A stretch of DNA of 64,000 bases, from assembly GCF_900107925.1 (NCBI RefSeq), contig NZ_FNUJ01000001.1, positions 992,001 through 1,056,000 on the forward strand, read 5' to 3'. Source of the stretch: Amycolatopsis pretoriensis. GTDB lineage: Bacteria > Actinomycetota > Actinomycetes > Mycobacteriales > Pseudonocardiaceae. Made by a program: the position numbers and the translations under genes. The notes beneath the pieces were generated by a model that ran no database searches, was not told the origin of the DNA, and saw nothing but the letters and a program-made list of their open reading frames with translations. The stretch's first letter is position 1; the number at the start of each line of letters is the position of its first letter. Positions 28,982 to 37,966 of this stretch are shown piece by piece.

Positions 28982-29182
28982 GGGAGATTCCTTTCGCGGT
29001 TCGGGAACGGGGAACGGCCTCATTACTAGACCCGACGGACGCCGCGCGCCATGGCTTTCGGACATCTCGTTCCCGGGCCGGTCGGCCCTGGTGGGACAGA
29101 CGTCCCGCGTTCCTCGGAAAGGGGTGGCAGGCAACCGACGGTATCCGCCGTCTTCCGTGCCGCGCAAGGAGTTTTCGGTGGC

Positions 29183-30754
29183 TCAGCCCTCGGTCGCGAG
29201 TCCTTTGTGCCGTTCCCGCAATTCGCGCTTGACGATCTTTCCGCTGGGATTCTTGGGAAGCCGGTCCGCGAACACGACGTACTTGGGACATTTGTAACCG
29301 GCGAGGTGTGTCTTTGCGTGGTCGATCACTTGCACAGCGTCGAGATCCACGCCGTCGCGCGGCACCACGACCGCCGTCACCGCTTCGATCCAGTGTGGAT
29401 GGCCGATCCCGAACACGGCGACCTCGGCCACGCCGTCGAGCAGGTACAGCGCCTCTTCGACCTCCCGGCTGGCGACGTTCTCGCCGCCGGTCTTGATCAT
29501 GTCCTTCTTGCGGTCCACGACGGACAGATAACCGTCCTCGTCGATGACGCCGAGGTCGCCGGAGTGGAACCAGCCGGCGCGGAACGCTTCGGCGGTCTTG
29601 GCCTCGTCGCGGTAGTAGCCGAGGGTGGCGTGCGGGCTCCGGTGCACGATCTCGCCGATCTCGCCCGGGGCCACGGGGTGGTCTTCGTCGTCGACGATCC
29701 GCGTCTCGACGTTCAGCGACGCCCGCCCGGCCGACCCGGCGCGCGCCAGCTGTTCGTGCGGGCGCAGGATCGTCGCGAGCGGTGCCATCTCCGTCTGGCC
29801 GTAGAAGTTCCACAGCTCGACGTCGGGCAGGCGCCGCCGCAGCTCGCGCAGCACCTCGACCGGCATCGCCGACGCGCCGTAGTAGCCCTTCCGCAGGCTC
29901 GACAGGTCGGTCCGGTCGAAGTTTTCGTGGCGCAGCAAGGAGATCCACACCGTCGGCGGCGCGAAGAGCTTCGTCGCGCGCTCCCGTTCGACGGCGGCGA
30001 GCAGCGCGGCCGGGTCCGGGCCGGGCAGGAGCACGCTCGTCGCGCCGAGGTAGACGTCGACGGAGAAGAAGCAGTCCAGCTGGGCGCAGTGGTAGAGCGG
30101 CAGCGAGTGCACCTCGACGTCGTCGGCGCTCATGCCGCCGTCGACCACGCACGAGACGTACTGCGCGATGAGCGACCGGCTCGACAGCAGCACACCTTTG
30201 GGCCGCGACTCGGTGCCGGAGGTGTACATGATCCGCAGCGGGTCGTCGTCGCCGACGAGGACGTCGGGTGCCTCGGCGTCCCCTTCGGACAGCCAGGTGC
30301 CGACGTCCTCCCACTCGCCGCCGCCGCTCTTCGGGATCCGGCCGCGCACGACGGCGCCGAGCCCGGCCAGTTCGAGGGCCTTGGCGGCGGTCGGCTCGAG
30401 GGCGTCTTCGGCGAGGAAGGCTTTGACCTCGGCGTGGCGCAGGATGTAGGCGACCTCGTCGGCACCGAGCATGAAGTTGACCGGCACGAGCAGCACGCCG
30501 AGCTTCGCGGTGGCGAAGGCGAGCGCGCCGTACTGCCAGGAGTTGTGGCTCAGCAACGCGAGCCGGTCGCCCTTGCGCAGGCCGCGGGCGGCGAGGGCGT
30601 GGGCGCACCGGTTGGCGGCGGCTTCGAACTCGGCGAAGGTGAGCTTGGTGGTGCCGTCGACGACGGCGAGCTTGTCCGGCAGCCGCAGGGCGGTGCGGCG
30701 CAGCAGGTCGCCGAGGGAGTGCTGCCGGGCGCGGTCGACGAGGTGCTGATCCAT
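29183..30754 (-). CDS. Long/medium-chain acyl-CoA synthetase (AMP-binding)
   Basis: A 523-residue adenylate-forming enzyme. ATG 30754 (MDQHLVDRARQHSLGDLLRR) is chosen because homology starts there. Motifs in order: P-loop YTSGTESRPKGVLLSS (about 165), the YGQTEM acyl-adenylate motif (about 300), GWFHSGDLGVIDEDGYLSVVDRKKDMIKTGGENV (hinge and A8), and NPSGKIVKREL with the C-terminal catalytic lysine. It activates a carboxylic acid to acyl-AMP and then to acyl-CoA in the cytoplasm. There are no beta-oxidation neighbours, so the chain length is not predictable from context. Confidence 0.88.
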   Translation of the reverse strand: MDQHLVDRARQHSLGDLLRRTALRLPDKLAVVDGTTKLTFAEFEAAANRCAHALAARGLRKGDRLALLSHNSWQYGALAFATAKLGVLLVPVNFMLGADEVAYILRHAEVKAFLAEDALEPTAAKALELAGLGAVVRGRIPKSGGGEWEDVGTWLSEGDAEAPDVLVGDDDPLRIMYTSGTESRPKGVLLSSRSLIAQYVSCVVDGGMSADDVEVHSLPLYHCAQLDCFFSVDVYLGATSVLLPGPDPAALLAAVERERATKLFAPPTVWISLLRHENFDRTDLSSLRKGYYGASAMPVEVLRELRRRLPDVELWNFYGQTEMAPLATILRPHEQLARAGSAGRASLNVETRIVDDEDHPVAPGEIGEIVHRSPHATLGYYRDEAKTAEAFRAGWFHSGDLGVIDEDGYLSVVDRKKDMIKTGGENVASREVEEALYLLDGVAEVAVFGIGHPHWIEAVTAVVVPRDGVDLDAVQVIDHAKTHLAGYKCPKYVVFADRLPKNPSGKIVKRELRERHKGLATEG

Positions 30755-30795
30755 CCCGGCAGTCTCGGCCGGGAGCGAGCGGTGCGCAACCGCCT

Positions 30796-31392
30796 TCAGC
30801 GGGCGCGGTCGTCGATCTGCACGGGGTACCCGGCGCGCAGCACGGCGATCGTGGCCGGCGGCGTGAGGACCGGGACGGTCCCGGCCCGGGGCAGCTGCTG
30901 TTTCCGGCCGTAACCCGCGGTCGTCCACTCGGTGAGGTGGCCGTCGACCTTGAGCTCGGGGTGGTCGTCGCGGAGCACGAAGACGCCGTCCGGGAGCTCG
31001 GCCCAGCTCAGTTCGTGGAGACGCCGGGTGTGGCTACCCCGGACCAGCCGTTCGGCGTGCAGCCGCCGGTTCATCTCGCCGGCCGACGGGCTCCCCGGCC
31101 ACGCGTCGCGGTAAGCGGTGTACGCGGGACGGCGGCACTCCCCGCAAGGCCGGTGCCCCGCGGCGAAGGAGACAGCCTCGTCGTGGAAGTACAGGTGGGT
31201 GTAGCGGTGGGGCAACCACTGCTCGCGCCACCGGTCCTTGAACGTCAGCGCGCAGGTGATCCAGAGGTCGCCGCCGTGGAAGCGGACGATCTCGTGGCCG
31301 CGGTGCAGCACGCCCCGGTTGCCGGTCCACGCGCCGCGCAGCGGGATGTCGACGATCTCGCCGGCCGGGGTCACGCGGTTGCGCACCGGCAC
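30796..31392 (-). CDS. Conserved hypothetical protein with PCGECRR motif
   Basis: A protein of about 198 residues. Several in-frame GTG starts exist; 31392 is chosen because GGAG lies about eight bases before it. Notable blocks are WITCALTFKDRWREQWLPHRYTHLYFHDEA, AAGHRPCGECRRPAYTAYRDAW and HELSWAELPDGVFVLRD. The CGEC pair and nearby histidines could bind zinc, and the density of Trp, Arg and His suggests a nucleic-acid or nucleotide role. I recall similar unnamed proteins in other bacteria but no characterised member. It is divergent from a DUF488 gene across about 50 bp. Confidence 0.7.
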   Translation of the reverse strand: MPVRNRVTPAGEIVDIPLRGAWTGNRGVLHRGHEIVRFHGGDLWITCALTFKDRWREQWLPHRYTHLYFHDEAVSFAAGHRPCGECRRPAYTAYRDAWPGSPSAGEMNRRLHAERLVRGSHTRRLHELSWAELPDGVFVLRDDHPELKVDGHLTEWTTAGYGRKQQLPRAGTVPVLTPPATIAVLRAGYPVQIDDRAR

Positions 31393-31442
31393 CCCCGCGT
31401 TCTCCGGTGGCGGGGCGCGCGGGCGCACCGCAGAATGCGCGC

Positions 31443-31802
31443 ATGCAGCCGACGGTCGTCCGGGTGGCGCGCCTGGCCGACCCGGCCGGGCCCGCCGACG
31501 GCGTCCGCGTGCTCGTCGAACGGCTGTGGCCGCGCGGCACGGCCCGCACCGCCGTCGTCCTGGACGGCTGGTACCGCGGGCTGGCCCCGTCGGACGAGCT
31601 GCGCACCTGGTACGGCCACGATCCCGAGCGGTTCGCGGAGTTCGCCGAGCGCTACCGCGCGGAGCTGCGGGAGCCCGATCGGCTGGCGGCCCTCGACCGG
31701 TTGCGCGAGCTCGCGGCGGGCGGGCCGGTCACGCTGCTGACCGCGAGCGGGTCGCCGGCGATCAGCCAGGCCGCGGTGCTCGCCGAACTGCTCACCGGCT
31801 GA
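31443..31802 (+). CDS. DUF488 (YeaO-like) family protein
   Basis: A 119-residue protein starting at ATG 31443. It shows the YeaO signature VLVERLWPRGTAR near residue 21, WYGHDPERFAEFAERYRAEL in the middle, and the C-terminal strand VTLLTAS followed by AVLAELL. The family is widespread and of unknown biochemical function. It is cytoplasmic. It ends 2 bp before the convergent GH2 gene. Confidence 0.85.
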   Translation: MQPTVVRVARLADPAGPADGVRVLVERLWPRGTARTAVVLDGWYRGLAPSDELRTWYGHDPERFAEFAERYRAELREPDRLAALDRLRELAAGGPVTLLTASGSPAISQAAVLAELLTG

Positions 31803-31804
31803 CC

Positions 31805-34150
31805 TCACGACCGCGACCCGTCGGCCGAGCCACTGGCGCTCGTCGTCACCGTCGCGGTGGCCGTGCCCAGCGAGTCGTGCCGCGCGGTCAGCGTCAGCAC
31901 CCCCGGCGGGCCCGCGAACGGCCGCAGCCACACCGCCGCCGCGCCGCCGGTCGCCCCGAGGTCCAGCACCGGGTCCCCGACCAGTTCGCCCGGGCCGGTC
32001 AGCGCGAGTGTCACCTTGCCGGTCGTCCCCGCGCGCAGCGTCCCGAACCGGTCCAGCGCCGACACGACGACCCGGGTCGCGTCCGCGCCGTCCGCGCGCA
32101 GCCGCGTGTCGTCCGGGACGCAGCCCAGCACGTCCCGGCTCCGGTCGCCGCTGAAGCGCCGGGAGACCACCAGCTTCTCGCCCGCGTAGCCGTCGATCCG
32201 CAGCTGGGGACGCTGCCCGCGCGGCACGACCAGGTCCACCGCGAACGGCGGGTACCGCAGGTGCGGGAAGTCCGTCCGGCGGCTGCGCGCCGCCCCGATC
32301 GGACGGTCGTCGAGGAACAGCTGGAGCCGGTCGCAGTTGGACCAGATCGTCACGTCCCGCCCCGGCCCGCCCGGCGAGGCCGTGAAGTCCCACGCGAACC
32401 CCGGCTCGACGACCGGTCGCACCAGCGGGTGGCCCTGTGAGGCGTAGAACGCCGCCGCCGGCTTCGGAATCCGGAAGAAGTCCGACACCCCGGCGTACTT
32501 CGACCCGCCGACCGACCGCTGCCAGCCCGACGGGTAGTCGAACGCGCACCAGGCCAGCAGCCCGCAGTAGCGGTCGTCCGCCGCGGCCAGGTCGTGGGCC
32601 TTCGCGTGCAGCTCGGCCTGCAGCTGCTGGGTCGCGGCCGGGTCCGTCCGGCGGTAGGCGCGGGCGCCGGAGATGGTGCCGATCGTCTCGGTGACCAGGT
32701 AGGGGACTCCCGCGCGGGGCGGGCGCAGCTGGAAGGGCGCGCCGCGGCGGGCGGTGTAGTCGTTGTAGGCGAGGACTTCGACGTCGCTGCCGGCGAACCG
32801 CGCGCCCGTCGAACTGGCCAGCGCGCCGCTCGTCGGCCGCGAGGGGTCGAGCCGCCGCGCGAGCCGTCCGGTCCGGCCGTACATCGCCGTCGTGCCGTTG
32901 GCCTCGTTCACCCGGGTGCCCCACACGATGATGCTGGGGTGGTTGCGGTCGCGCGTGATCATGCCCGACACGTCCCGGAAGTTCTGTTCCTGCCAGGCCG
33001 CGTCGCCGATCCGGCCCCAGCCGGGGATCTCCTCCCAGACCAGCAGGCCCAGCTCGTCGCAGGCGTCGAGGAACGCGCTCGACTGCGGGTAGTGCGAGCA
33101 CCGGACCATGGTGCAGTTGAGCTCGCGGCGCAGGATCTCGGCGTCGCGCCGCTGGACGCGGTCGGGCATGGCACCGCCCGCGAAGGGGTACCACTGGTGC
33201 CGGTTGAGGCCGGTCAGCTTGAGGCGGCGGCCGTTGAGGAAGAAGCCGCCGGGAGTGAACTCCGCTTCACGGAACCCGATCCGCACCGTCCGCTGGTCGA
33301 GCAGCACCGGCCCCGACCGGACGGTGACCACGACGTCGCACAACGCCGGATCGTCGACGTCCCAGAGCCGGACCGCGCCGAGCCCGCCCACGTCGAACTC
33401 GGCGGTGGTGCCGGCCACCGGCGCGGTGCCGTGGGCGAGTTCGCGGCCCGCCTGCCGGACCGACGCGGTCACCTCGGCCACGACGGGGGCGTCGAGCGTG
33501 CAGGTGACGTGCAGCGACCGGCCGGGGGAGAGGACGTCGACGGGCCGGGCGAAGACGTCGGTCAGCCGGATCCGCGGCACCGGGCCGATCGCGGCCGGGC
33601 GGTAGATCCCGGCCGGCTGGTAGAAGTCGATCACCGACGGCCCGCCGCCGCGCGGCAGGTTGGGCGGGACGTCCAGCGCCCACCGCCCGTCGACGACCAC
33701 CGCGACGACGTTGTCGCCCGGCACCACGCCGGGCAGTCCGACCTCGAAGGGGAGGTAGCCGCCTTCGTGGGTGGCGACGAGGGCGCCGTTGAGGAACACC
33801 GACGCGTTCGTCATGACGCCGTCGAAGCGGGCGACGTGGCGTTCGGCCGCGTTCACCGTGAAGTGCTTGCGGTAGATCCACCGGTCCTGCCAGGACGCCG
33901 GGTCCCAGCCGGTCCACGACAACGGCGTCACGCAGTGGGGCAGCTGCACCGGCGAGAGGTCGATCTCGTCGAAGCCGAGTTCCGTGCAGCCGTCGTCGTA
34001 CCGCCCGAACAGCCAGAAATCGCCCAGCCGTGCGGTGTCCGGCCGCGGCGCCGCGTGCCCGGCCGAGCCGGCGACGACGGCGCCGAGCAGCGCCGCCCCG
34101 CTCGCGGCCAGGAACCCGCGCCGGGTCGGCCGCGGGTGCGAGTCGGCCAT
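31805..34150 (-). CDS. Exported GH2 family glycoside hydrolase
   Basis: A 781-residue protein. The N-terminus has a Tat-type signal (TRRGFLAASGAALLGAVVAG), so it is exported folded. A GH2 sugar-binding domain (jelly roll; RWIYRKHFTV, FDGVMTNASVFLNGALVATHEGGYLPFE), an Ig-like domain and a TIM barrel follow. NHPSIIVWGTRVNEAN holds the acid/base glutamate near residue 414 and LVTETIG the nucleophile near 487. The C-terminus has two further beta-domains. GH2 covers beta-galactosidases, glucuronidases and mannosidases; the specificity is unclear. Its position beside the rhamnose regulator suggests it trims a rhamnose-containing glycan. An operator-like inverted repeat lies 33 bp upstream. Confidence 0.85.
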   Translation of the reverse strand: MADSHPRPTRRGFLAASGAALLGAVVAGSAGHAAPRPDTARLGDFWLFGRYDDGCTELGFDEIDLSPVQLPHCVTPLSWTGWDPASWQDRWIYRKHFTVNAAERHVARFDGVMTNASVFLNGALVATHEGGYLPFEVGLPGVVPGDNVVAVVVDGRWALDVPPNLPRGGGPSVIDFYQPAGIYRPAAIGPVPRIRLTDVFARPVDVLSPGRSLHVTCTLDAPVVAEVTASVRQAGRELAHGTAPVAGTTAEFDVGGLGAVRLWDVDDPALCDVVVTVRSGPVLLDQRTVRIGFREAEFTPGGFFLNGRRLKLTGLNRHQWYPFAGGAMPDRVQRRDAEILRRELNCTMVRCSHYPQSSAFLDACDELGLLVWEEIPGWGRIGDAAWQEQNFRDVSGMITRDRNHPSIIVWGTRVNEANGTTAMYGRTGRLARRLDPSRPTSGALASSTGARFAGSDVEVLAYNDYTARRGAPFQLRPPRAGVPYLVTETIGTISGARAYRRTDPAATQQLQAELHAKAHDLAAADDRYCGLLAWCAFDYPSGWQRSVGGSKYAGVSDFFRIPKPAAAFYASQGHPLVRPVVEPGFAWDFTASPGGPGRDVTIWSNCDRLQLFLDDRPIGAARSRRTDFPHLRYPPFAVDLVVPRGQRPQLRIDGYAGEKLVVSRRFSGDRSRDVLGCVPDDTRLRADGADATRVVVSALDRFGTLRAGTTGKVTLALTGPGELVGDPVLDLGATGGAAAVWLRPFAGPPGVLTLTARHDSLGTATATVTTSASGSADGSRS

Positions 34151-34182
34151 CCACGACCTCCGTGCTCGGGCTCCCTGGTGTT

Positions 34183-34215
34183 ATCGCTTGTGCCGGGTAA
34201 GACGTCACAAACGAT
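34183..34215. promoter_or_regulatory. ATCGCTTGTG-N13-CACAAACGAT inverted repeat
   Basis: Ten-base arms with one mismatched pair lie in the 76-bp gap upstream of the GH2 gene. Probably a regulator site for GH2; the adjacent LacI protein is a candidate, though the motif differs from the rhamnose operator. Confidence 0.4.
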
Positions 34216-34226
34216 CAAAGGGTTGC

Positions 34227-35261
34227 TCAGCGCAGGGTCGAGGCGCGCACCACCAGCTCGGGGGTGAAGACGACCTGCCGGTGTTCGTGCCCCGGCTCGG
34301 CCTCCGCCAGCAGCAGCTCGGCGGCCGTGCGGCCGAGGCGGCGGCGGGGCTGGCGGACCGACGTCAGCGGGACGGCCGCCGCTGCGGCGAACTCGATGTC
34401 GTCGTACCCGACGATCGCCAGGTCCTCCGGGACGCGCATGCGCAGGTTCGCGCACGTCTGGAGCAGGCCGAGGGCGACCAGGTCGTTGGCGCAGAACGCG
34501 GCGGTCGGGCGGACGGCCGCCGGCAGCCCCGCCAGCCGCTCGCCCGCGCCGCGGCCGTCGGCCACGGTCAGCGCCGTCGTGGTCAGGTCGACGAGGCGAT
34601 CGGGGCCGAGCCCGGCCGCCTTCAACGCGCGCAGCGCGCCCAGCCGCCGGTCGCGGACCTGCCCGACCGTGGTGTGGTTGCCGATGAACGCGATCCGGTC
34701 GTGCCCCTGCTCGACCAGGTGCCGCACGGCGATTTCGCCGCCGTAGACGTCGTCGACGGCGACCGAGCAGTGCGTCGTGCCGCCCGGGGTGCGGTCGACG
34801 ACCACCACCGGCGTGCCGCGGTGCGCGATCTCGCCCAGCAGCGGGGCGTCCGGGTCGACCGGCGTGATGAGGATGCCCTGCACCCGCTGCTGTTCGAGCC
34901 GGCCGAGGTAGGCCGCCTCCCGCGACGGCTGGTGCGCGCTGTTGCAGAGGAAGAGCGAGAGGTCACCGGCGTCGGCGGCGTCTTCCATCCCGGCGGCGAC
35001 GTCGGTGAAGAACGGGTTGCTGCCGTCGAGCATCACGTACGCCAGCACGCGGCTGCGCCCGGCCCGCAGCTGCCGCGCGGACTCGTTGCGGACGAACCGG
35101 AGCTCGGCCATCGCGGTCTCGACCTTCGCGCGGGTCGCGGGGCTGACCCGGTCGGGCCGGTTGAGCACGTTGGACACCGTGCCGAGGGAGACGCCGGCGG
35201 CCGCGGCGACGTCCTTCATGCCCGCCGTTCTCGGCTCGGCACCGGACTCCTGGACCGTCAT
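34227..35261 (-). CDS. LacI-family repressor of the rhamnose genes
   Basis: A 344-residue LacI regulator. ATG 35261 (MTVQESGAEPRT) has AAAGGGGAG five bases upstream, which decides against the longer frame. The HTH is MKDVAAAAGVSLGTVSNVLNRPDRVS, with the hinge helix near RQLRAGRSRVL, then the periplasmic-binding-like effector domain (FFTDVAAGMEDAADAGDLSLFLCN, and the late AIVGYDDIEFAAAAAVPLTSVRQP). It is divergent from the rhamnose ABC transporter operon across 150 bp that contains a LacI-type operator. The expected inducer is L-rhamnose or a catabolite. Whether it also governs the downstream codirectional GH2 gene is open. Confidence 0.85.
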   Translation of the reverse strand: MTVQESGAEPRTAGMKDVAAAAGVSLGTVSNVLNRPDRVSPATRAKVETAMAELRFVRNESARQLRAGRSRVLAYVMLDGSNPFFTDVAAGMEDAADAGDLSLFLCNSAHQPSREAAYLGRLEQQRVQGILITPVDPDAPLLGEIAHRGTPVVVVDRTPGGTTHCSVAVDDVYGGEIAVRHLVEQGHDRIAFIGNHTTVGQVRDRRLGALRALKAAGLGPDRLVDLTTTALTVADGRGAGERLAGLPAAVRPTAAFCANDLVALGLLQTCANLRMRVPEDLAIVGYDDIEFAAAAAVPLTSVRQPRRRLGRTAAELLLAEAEPGHEHRQVVFTPELVVRASTLR

Positions 35262-35339
35262 GTGCGCTCCCCTTTGAAACGTAACATCATCACGAACTGC
35301 CCGGTCCAGAAGCCGTTTGGCCACGGTTCGGCGGATTCA

Positions 35340-35369
35340 TTGACTTGTTCTCCGACCGCATAGTAGCGT
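35340..35369 (+). promoter_or_regulatory. Putative rhamnose operon promoter
   Basis: TTGACT (35340-35345), an 18-bp spacer and TAGCGT (35364-35369) form a SigA-like promoter. The predicted start point, near 35376, lies just before the operator at 35386-35397, so bound repressor would block transcription. Confidence 0.45.
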
Positions 35370-35385
35370 CACCGCGCCAGGTTTG

Positions 35386-35397
35386 TGAAACCTTTCA
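35386..35397. promoter_or_regulatory. LacI-type operator TGAAACCTTTCA
   Basis: The arms TGAAA and TTTCA around CC lie 14 bp before the ATPase start. A related half-site, TGAAACG, lies at 35275-35281 near the repressor's own start. It fits the consensus style of LacI-family operators and is a probable site for the divergent repressor. Confidence 0.55.
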
Positions 35398-35411
35398 ATC
35401 CGGAGGTCGCG

Positions 35412-36929
35412 ATGACGCGGCAGGACCCGGGCCGGGCTCCTCTGCTGGAGGTGCGCGGCGTGACGAAGTCGTTCGGCGCGGTCGCCGCCGTCGCCGGCGT
35501 GAGCTTCGGCCTGCACGCGGGGGAAGCCCACGCGCTGGTCGGGGAGAACGGCGCCGGCAAGTCCACGATCGTGAAGATGCTCGCCGGGGTGCACAAACCC
35601 GACGACGGCACGCTGCTGCTGGACGGGCGGCCCGTGGAGTTCGGCTCGCCCGCCGACGCCAAGGCCGCCGGCATCGCCGTGATCTACCAGGAACCCACGC
35701 TGTTCCCGGACCTTTCGGTCGCGGAGAACATCGTGATGGGCCGGCACCCCCGCAAGAGCATGGGCCGGATCGACCGGACGGCGATCCGCGAAGAGGCCGA
35801 GCGGCTCTTCACCCGCCTCGGCGTCCGCATCGACCCCGCCCGCCCCGCGCGCGGGCTGTCGATCGCCGACCAGCAGATCGTCGAGATCGCCAAGGCCCTC
35901 AGCGCCGACGCCCGCGTGCTCGTGATGGACGAGCCGACCGCCGCGCTGAGCCGCGTCGAGGTCGACCGGCTCTTCGGCGTCGCACGGGCGTTGCGCGAAG
36001 AAGGCGCGGCGATCATGTTCATCTCCCACCGCTTCGAGGAGATCACCGAGCTCTGCCAGCGCGTGACGATCATGCGCGACGGCAAGCACGTCTCCACCGA
36101 CCTCCTCGCCGACGTCACGGTCGACGACATGGTCAAGCGGATGGTCGGCCGCGACCTCGACGCCCTGTTCCCGAAGCAGGACGTCACGCCCGGCGCGGTC
36201 GTGCTCGAAGTCGAAGGCCTGGCGCGCGAAGGCGTCTTCCGCGACATCTCCTTCTCGGTGCGCGCGGGGGAGATCGTCGCGTTCGCCGGCCTGGTCGGGT
36301 CGGGACGTTCCGAAGTCGTCCAAGCCGTCTTCGGAGTGGACGAACGGGACGCCGGCGTCGTCAAGATCGGCGGCAGGAAGCTGAAAGCGCATTCGTCGCG
36401 GGCCGCGATGGCCGCCGGGATGGCGCTCGTGCCGGAAGACCGGCGTCAGCAGGGCCTGATCATGGACCTCTCGATCGAGCGGAACGTGACGCTGCCGCGG
36501 TCGCGCGCGCTCTCCAAGCTCGGCTTCCTCACCGGCGCGAGCGAACGGCAGGAAGCCCGGCACTGGACCGAGCGCCTGCGCACCAAGTACCGCCGCCTCG
36601 CCGACCCCGTCGGCACGCTCTCCGGCGGCAACCAGCAGAAGGTCGTGCTGGCCAAGTGGCTCGCGATGGCGCCGAAGGTGCTCATCGTGGACGAGCCGAC
36701 CCGCGGCATCGACGTCGGCACGAAAGCCGAGGTGCACCGGCTGATGTCGGCCCTGGCCGCCGAAGGCGTCGCGATCGTCATGGTCTCTTCGGAACTGCCC
36801 GAGGTGCTCGGCATGGCCGACCGCGTGCTCGTGATGCGCGAAGGCCGGCTCGTCGCCGAGCTTTCCCGCGCCGACGCGACCGAAGACGCCGTCATGTACG
36901 CCGCGATGGGGCAGGGAGCCGCCGCATGA
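35412..36929 (+). CDS. rhaT: L-rhamnose ABC importer, ATPase
   Basis: A 505-residue tandem ABC ATPase of the sugar CUT2 type. ATG 35412 has GGAGG five bases upstream; an earlier in-frame GTG lies inside the operator. The first nucleotide-binding domain has Walker A GENGAGKST and signature-region LSIADQQIVEIAKAL with Walker B VLVMDEPTAAL. The second has a degenerate Walker A (GLVGSGRSE) and a canonical signature LSGGNQQKVVLAKWL with VLIVDEPTRGID. It energises sugar uptake with the two following permeases and the lipoprotein receptor. The rhamnose assignment rests on the mutarotase, isomerase, aldolase and kinase genes downstream. The stop overlaps the next start (ATGA). Confidence 0.88.
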   Translation: MTRQDPGRAPLLEVRGVTKSFGAVAAVAGVSFGLHAGEAHALVGENGAGKSTIVKMLAGVHKPDDGTLLLDGRPVEFGSPADAKAAGIAVIYQEPTLFPDLSVAENIVMGRHPRKSMGRIDRTAIREEAERLFTRLGVRIDPARPARGLSIADQQIVEIAKALSADARVLVMDEPTAALSRVEVDRLFGVARALREEGAAIMFISHRFEEITELCQRVTIMRDGKHVSTDLLADVTVDDMVKRMVGRDLDALFPKQDVTPGAVVLEVEGLAREGVFRDISFSVRAGEIVAFAGLVGSGRSEVVQAVFGVDERDAGVVKIGGRKLKAHSSRAAMAAGMALVPEDRRQQGLIMDLSIERNVTLPRSRALSKLGFLTGASERQEARHWTERLRTKYRRLADPVGTLSGGNQQKVVLAKWLAMAPKVLIVDEPTRGIDVGTKAEVHRLMSALAAEGVAIVMVSSELPEVLGMADRVLVMREGRLVAELSRADATEDAVMYAAMGQGAAA

Positions 36930-37966
36930 CCGTCACGAAGGAGGCCCCCGTGACCGGCGAACCGGCCGTCCGCTCCGGACGCTCGTGGACCGCGAACGTG
37001 TTCAAGGCCCGCGAATCCGGCATCGTCCTCGCCCTGATCGTCCTGGTCGCGTTCACCGCGACGCAGAACTCCCGGTTCCTGTCCGGGCAGAGCATCCGCG
37101 ACATCCTGCTCGGCACGGCCATCCTGGCGGTGCTCGCCGTCGGCCAGGCGATCGTGATGATCACCCGCAACATCGACCTCTCGGTCGGGTCGGTGCTCGG
37201 CCTCGCCGCCTTCGCCGTCGGCTCGCTGATGCGCGACAACCCCGGCCTGCCGGTGATCGTCGCCGTCCTGGTCGGCCTCGGCGTCGGCGCGGTCTGCGGG
37301 CTGCTCAACGGCGCGCTCGTCCGGTTCGGCCAGGTGCCCGCGCTGGTCGTCACGCTCGGCACGCTCTACGCCTACCGCGGTGTCAGCTACTTCTGGGCCG
37401 GCGGGCAGCAGATCAACGCCGACAAGCTGCCCGCGTCCTTTTTGGACTTCGGGACGGCGTCGGTGCTCGGCGTGCCGTGGCTCGTCCTGATCGCGGTGCT
37501 CGTCCTGGTGATCGCGGGGATCGTGCTCCGCAGCTACCCGGCCGGGCGCGAGCTGTACGCGATGGGCTCGAGCCCGCAGGCCGCGCAGCTGGCCGGCATC
37601 CGGGTCGGGCGCAACACCACCGCGGCGTTCCTGGTCAGCGGCGCGCTCGCCGGCCTGGCGGGGGTCCTGTTCGCCGCCCGGTTCGGCACCGTGGACGCGG
37701 CCGCCGGCACCGGCTACGAGCTGAACGTCGTCGCCGCGGCCGTCGTCGGCGGGGTCGCGGTGTTCGGCGGCAGCGGCTCGGTCTGGGGCGCGGGCCTCGG
37801 CGCGCTGCTGCTGACCGTCATCGGCAGCGCCCTGGCCGTGCTCGACATCAACCAGTTCTGGCAGCAGGCGATCGTCGGCGCGCTGATCCTGCTGGCCATC
37901 GGCGCCGACCGGCTGGTGGCTGTGCGCGTCGCCAAGGCACTGAAGAAGAGGGACGCCCATGTCTGA
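36926..37966 (+). CDS. rhaP: L-rhamnose ABC importer, permease 1
   Basis: A 346-residue CUT2-type permease with about nine to ten membrane segments. The start ATG 36926 overlaps the ATPase stop. Typical family sequence: IVMITRNIDLSVGSVLGL in the early helix-loop, GALVRFGQVPALVVTLGT, and the EAA-like cytoplasmic loop AMGSSPQAAQLAGIRVGRN that docks on the ATPase. It pairs with the next permease to form a heterodimeric channel. Confidence 0.88.
   Translation: MTVTKEAPVTGEPAVRSGRSWTANVFKARESGIVLALIVLVAFTATQNSRFLSGQSIRDILLGTAILAVLAVGQAIVMITRNIDLSVGSVLGLAAFAVGSLMRDNPGLPVIVAVLVGLGVGAVCGLLNGALVRFGQVPALVVTLGTLYAYRGVSYFWAGGQQINADKLPASFLDFGTASVLGVPWLVLIAVLVLVIAGIVLRSYPAGRELYAMGSSPQAAQLAGIRVGRNTTAAFLVSGALAGLAGVLFAARFGTVDAAAGTGYELNVVAAAVVGGVAVFGGSGSVWGAGLGALLLTVIGSALAVLDINQFWQQAIVGALILLAIGADRLVAVRVAKALKKRDAHV

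Noticed and set aside
29093..29106. GGGAC-N4-GTCCC upstream of the 73-residue membrane protein
   Set aside because: Short arms in a GC-rich context; no supporting copies or linked regulator.
35385..35412. GTG 35385 as start of the rhamnose ATPase
   Set aside because: It lies inside the operator, while ATG 35412 has a perfectly placed GGAGG.
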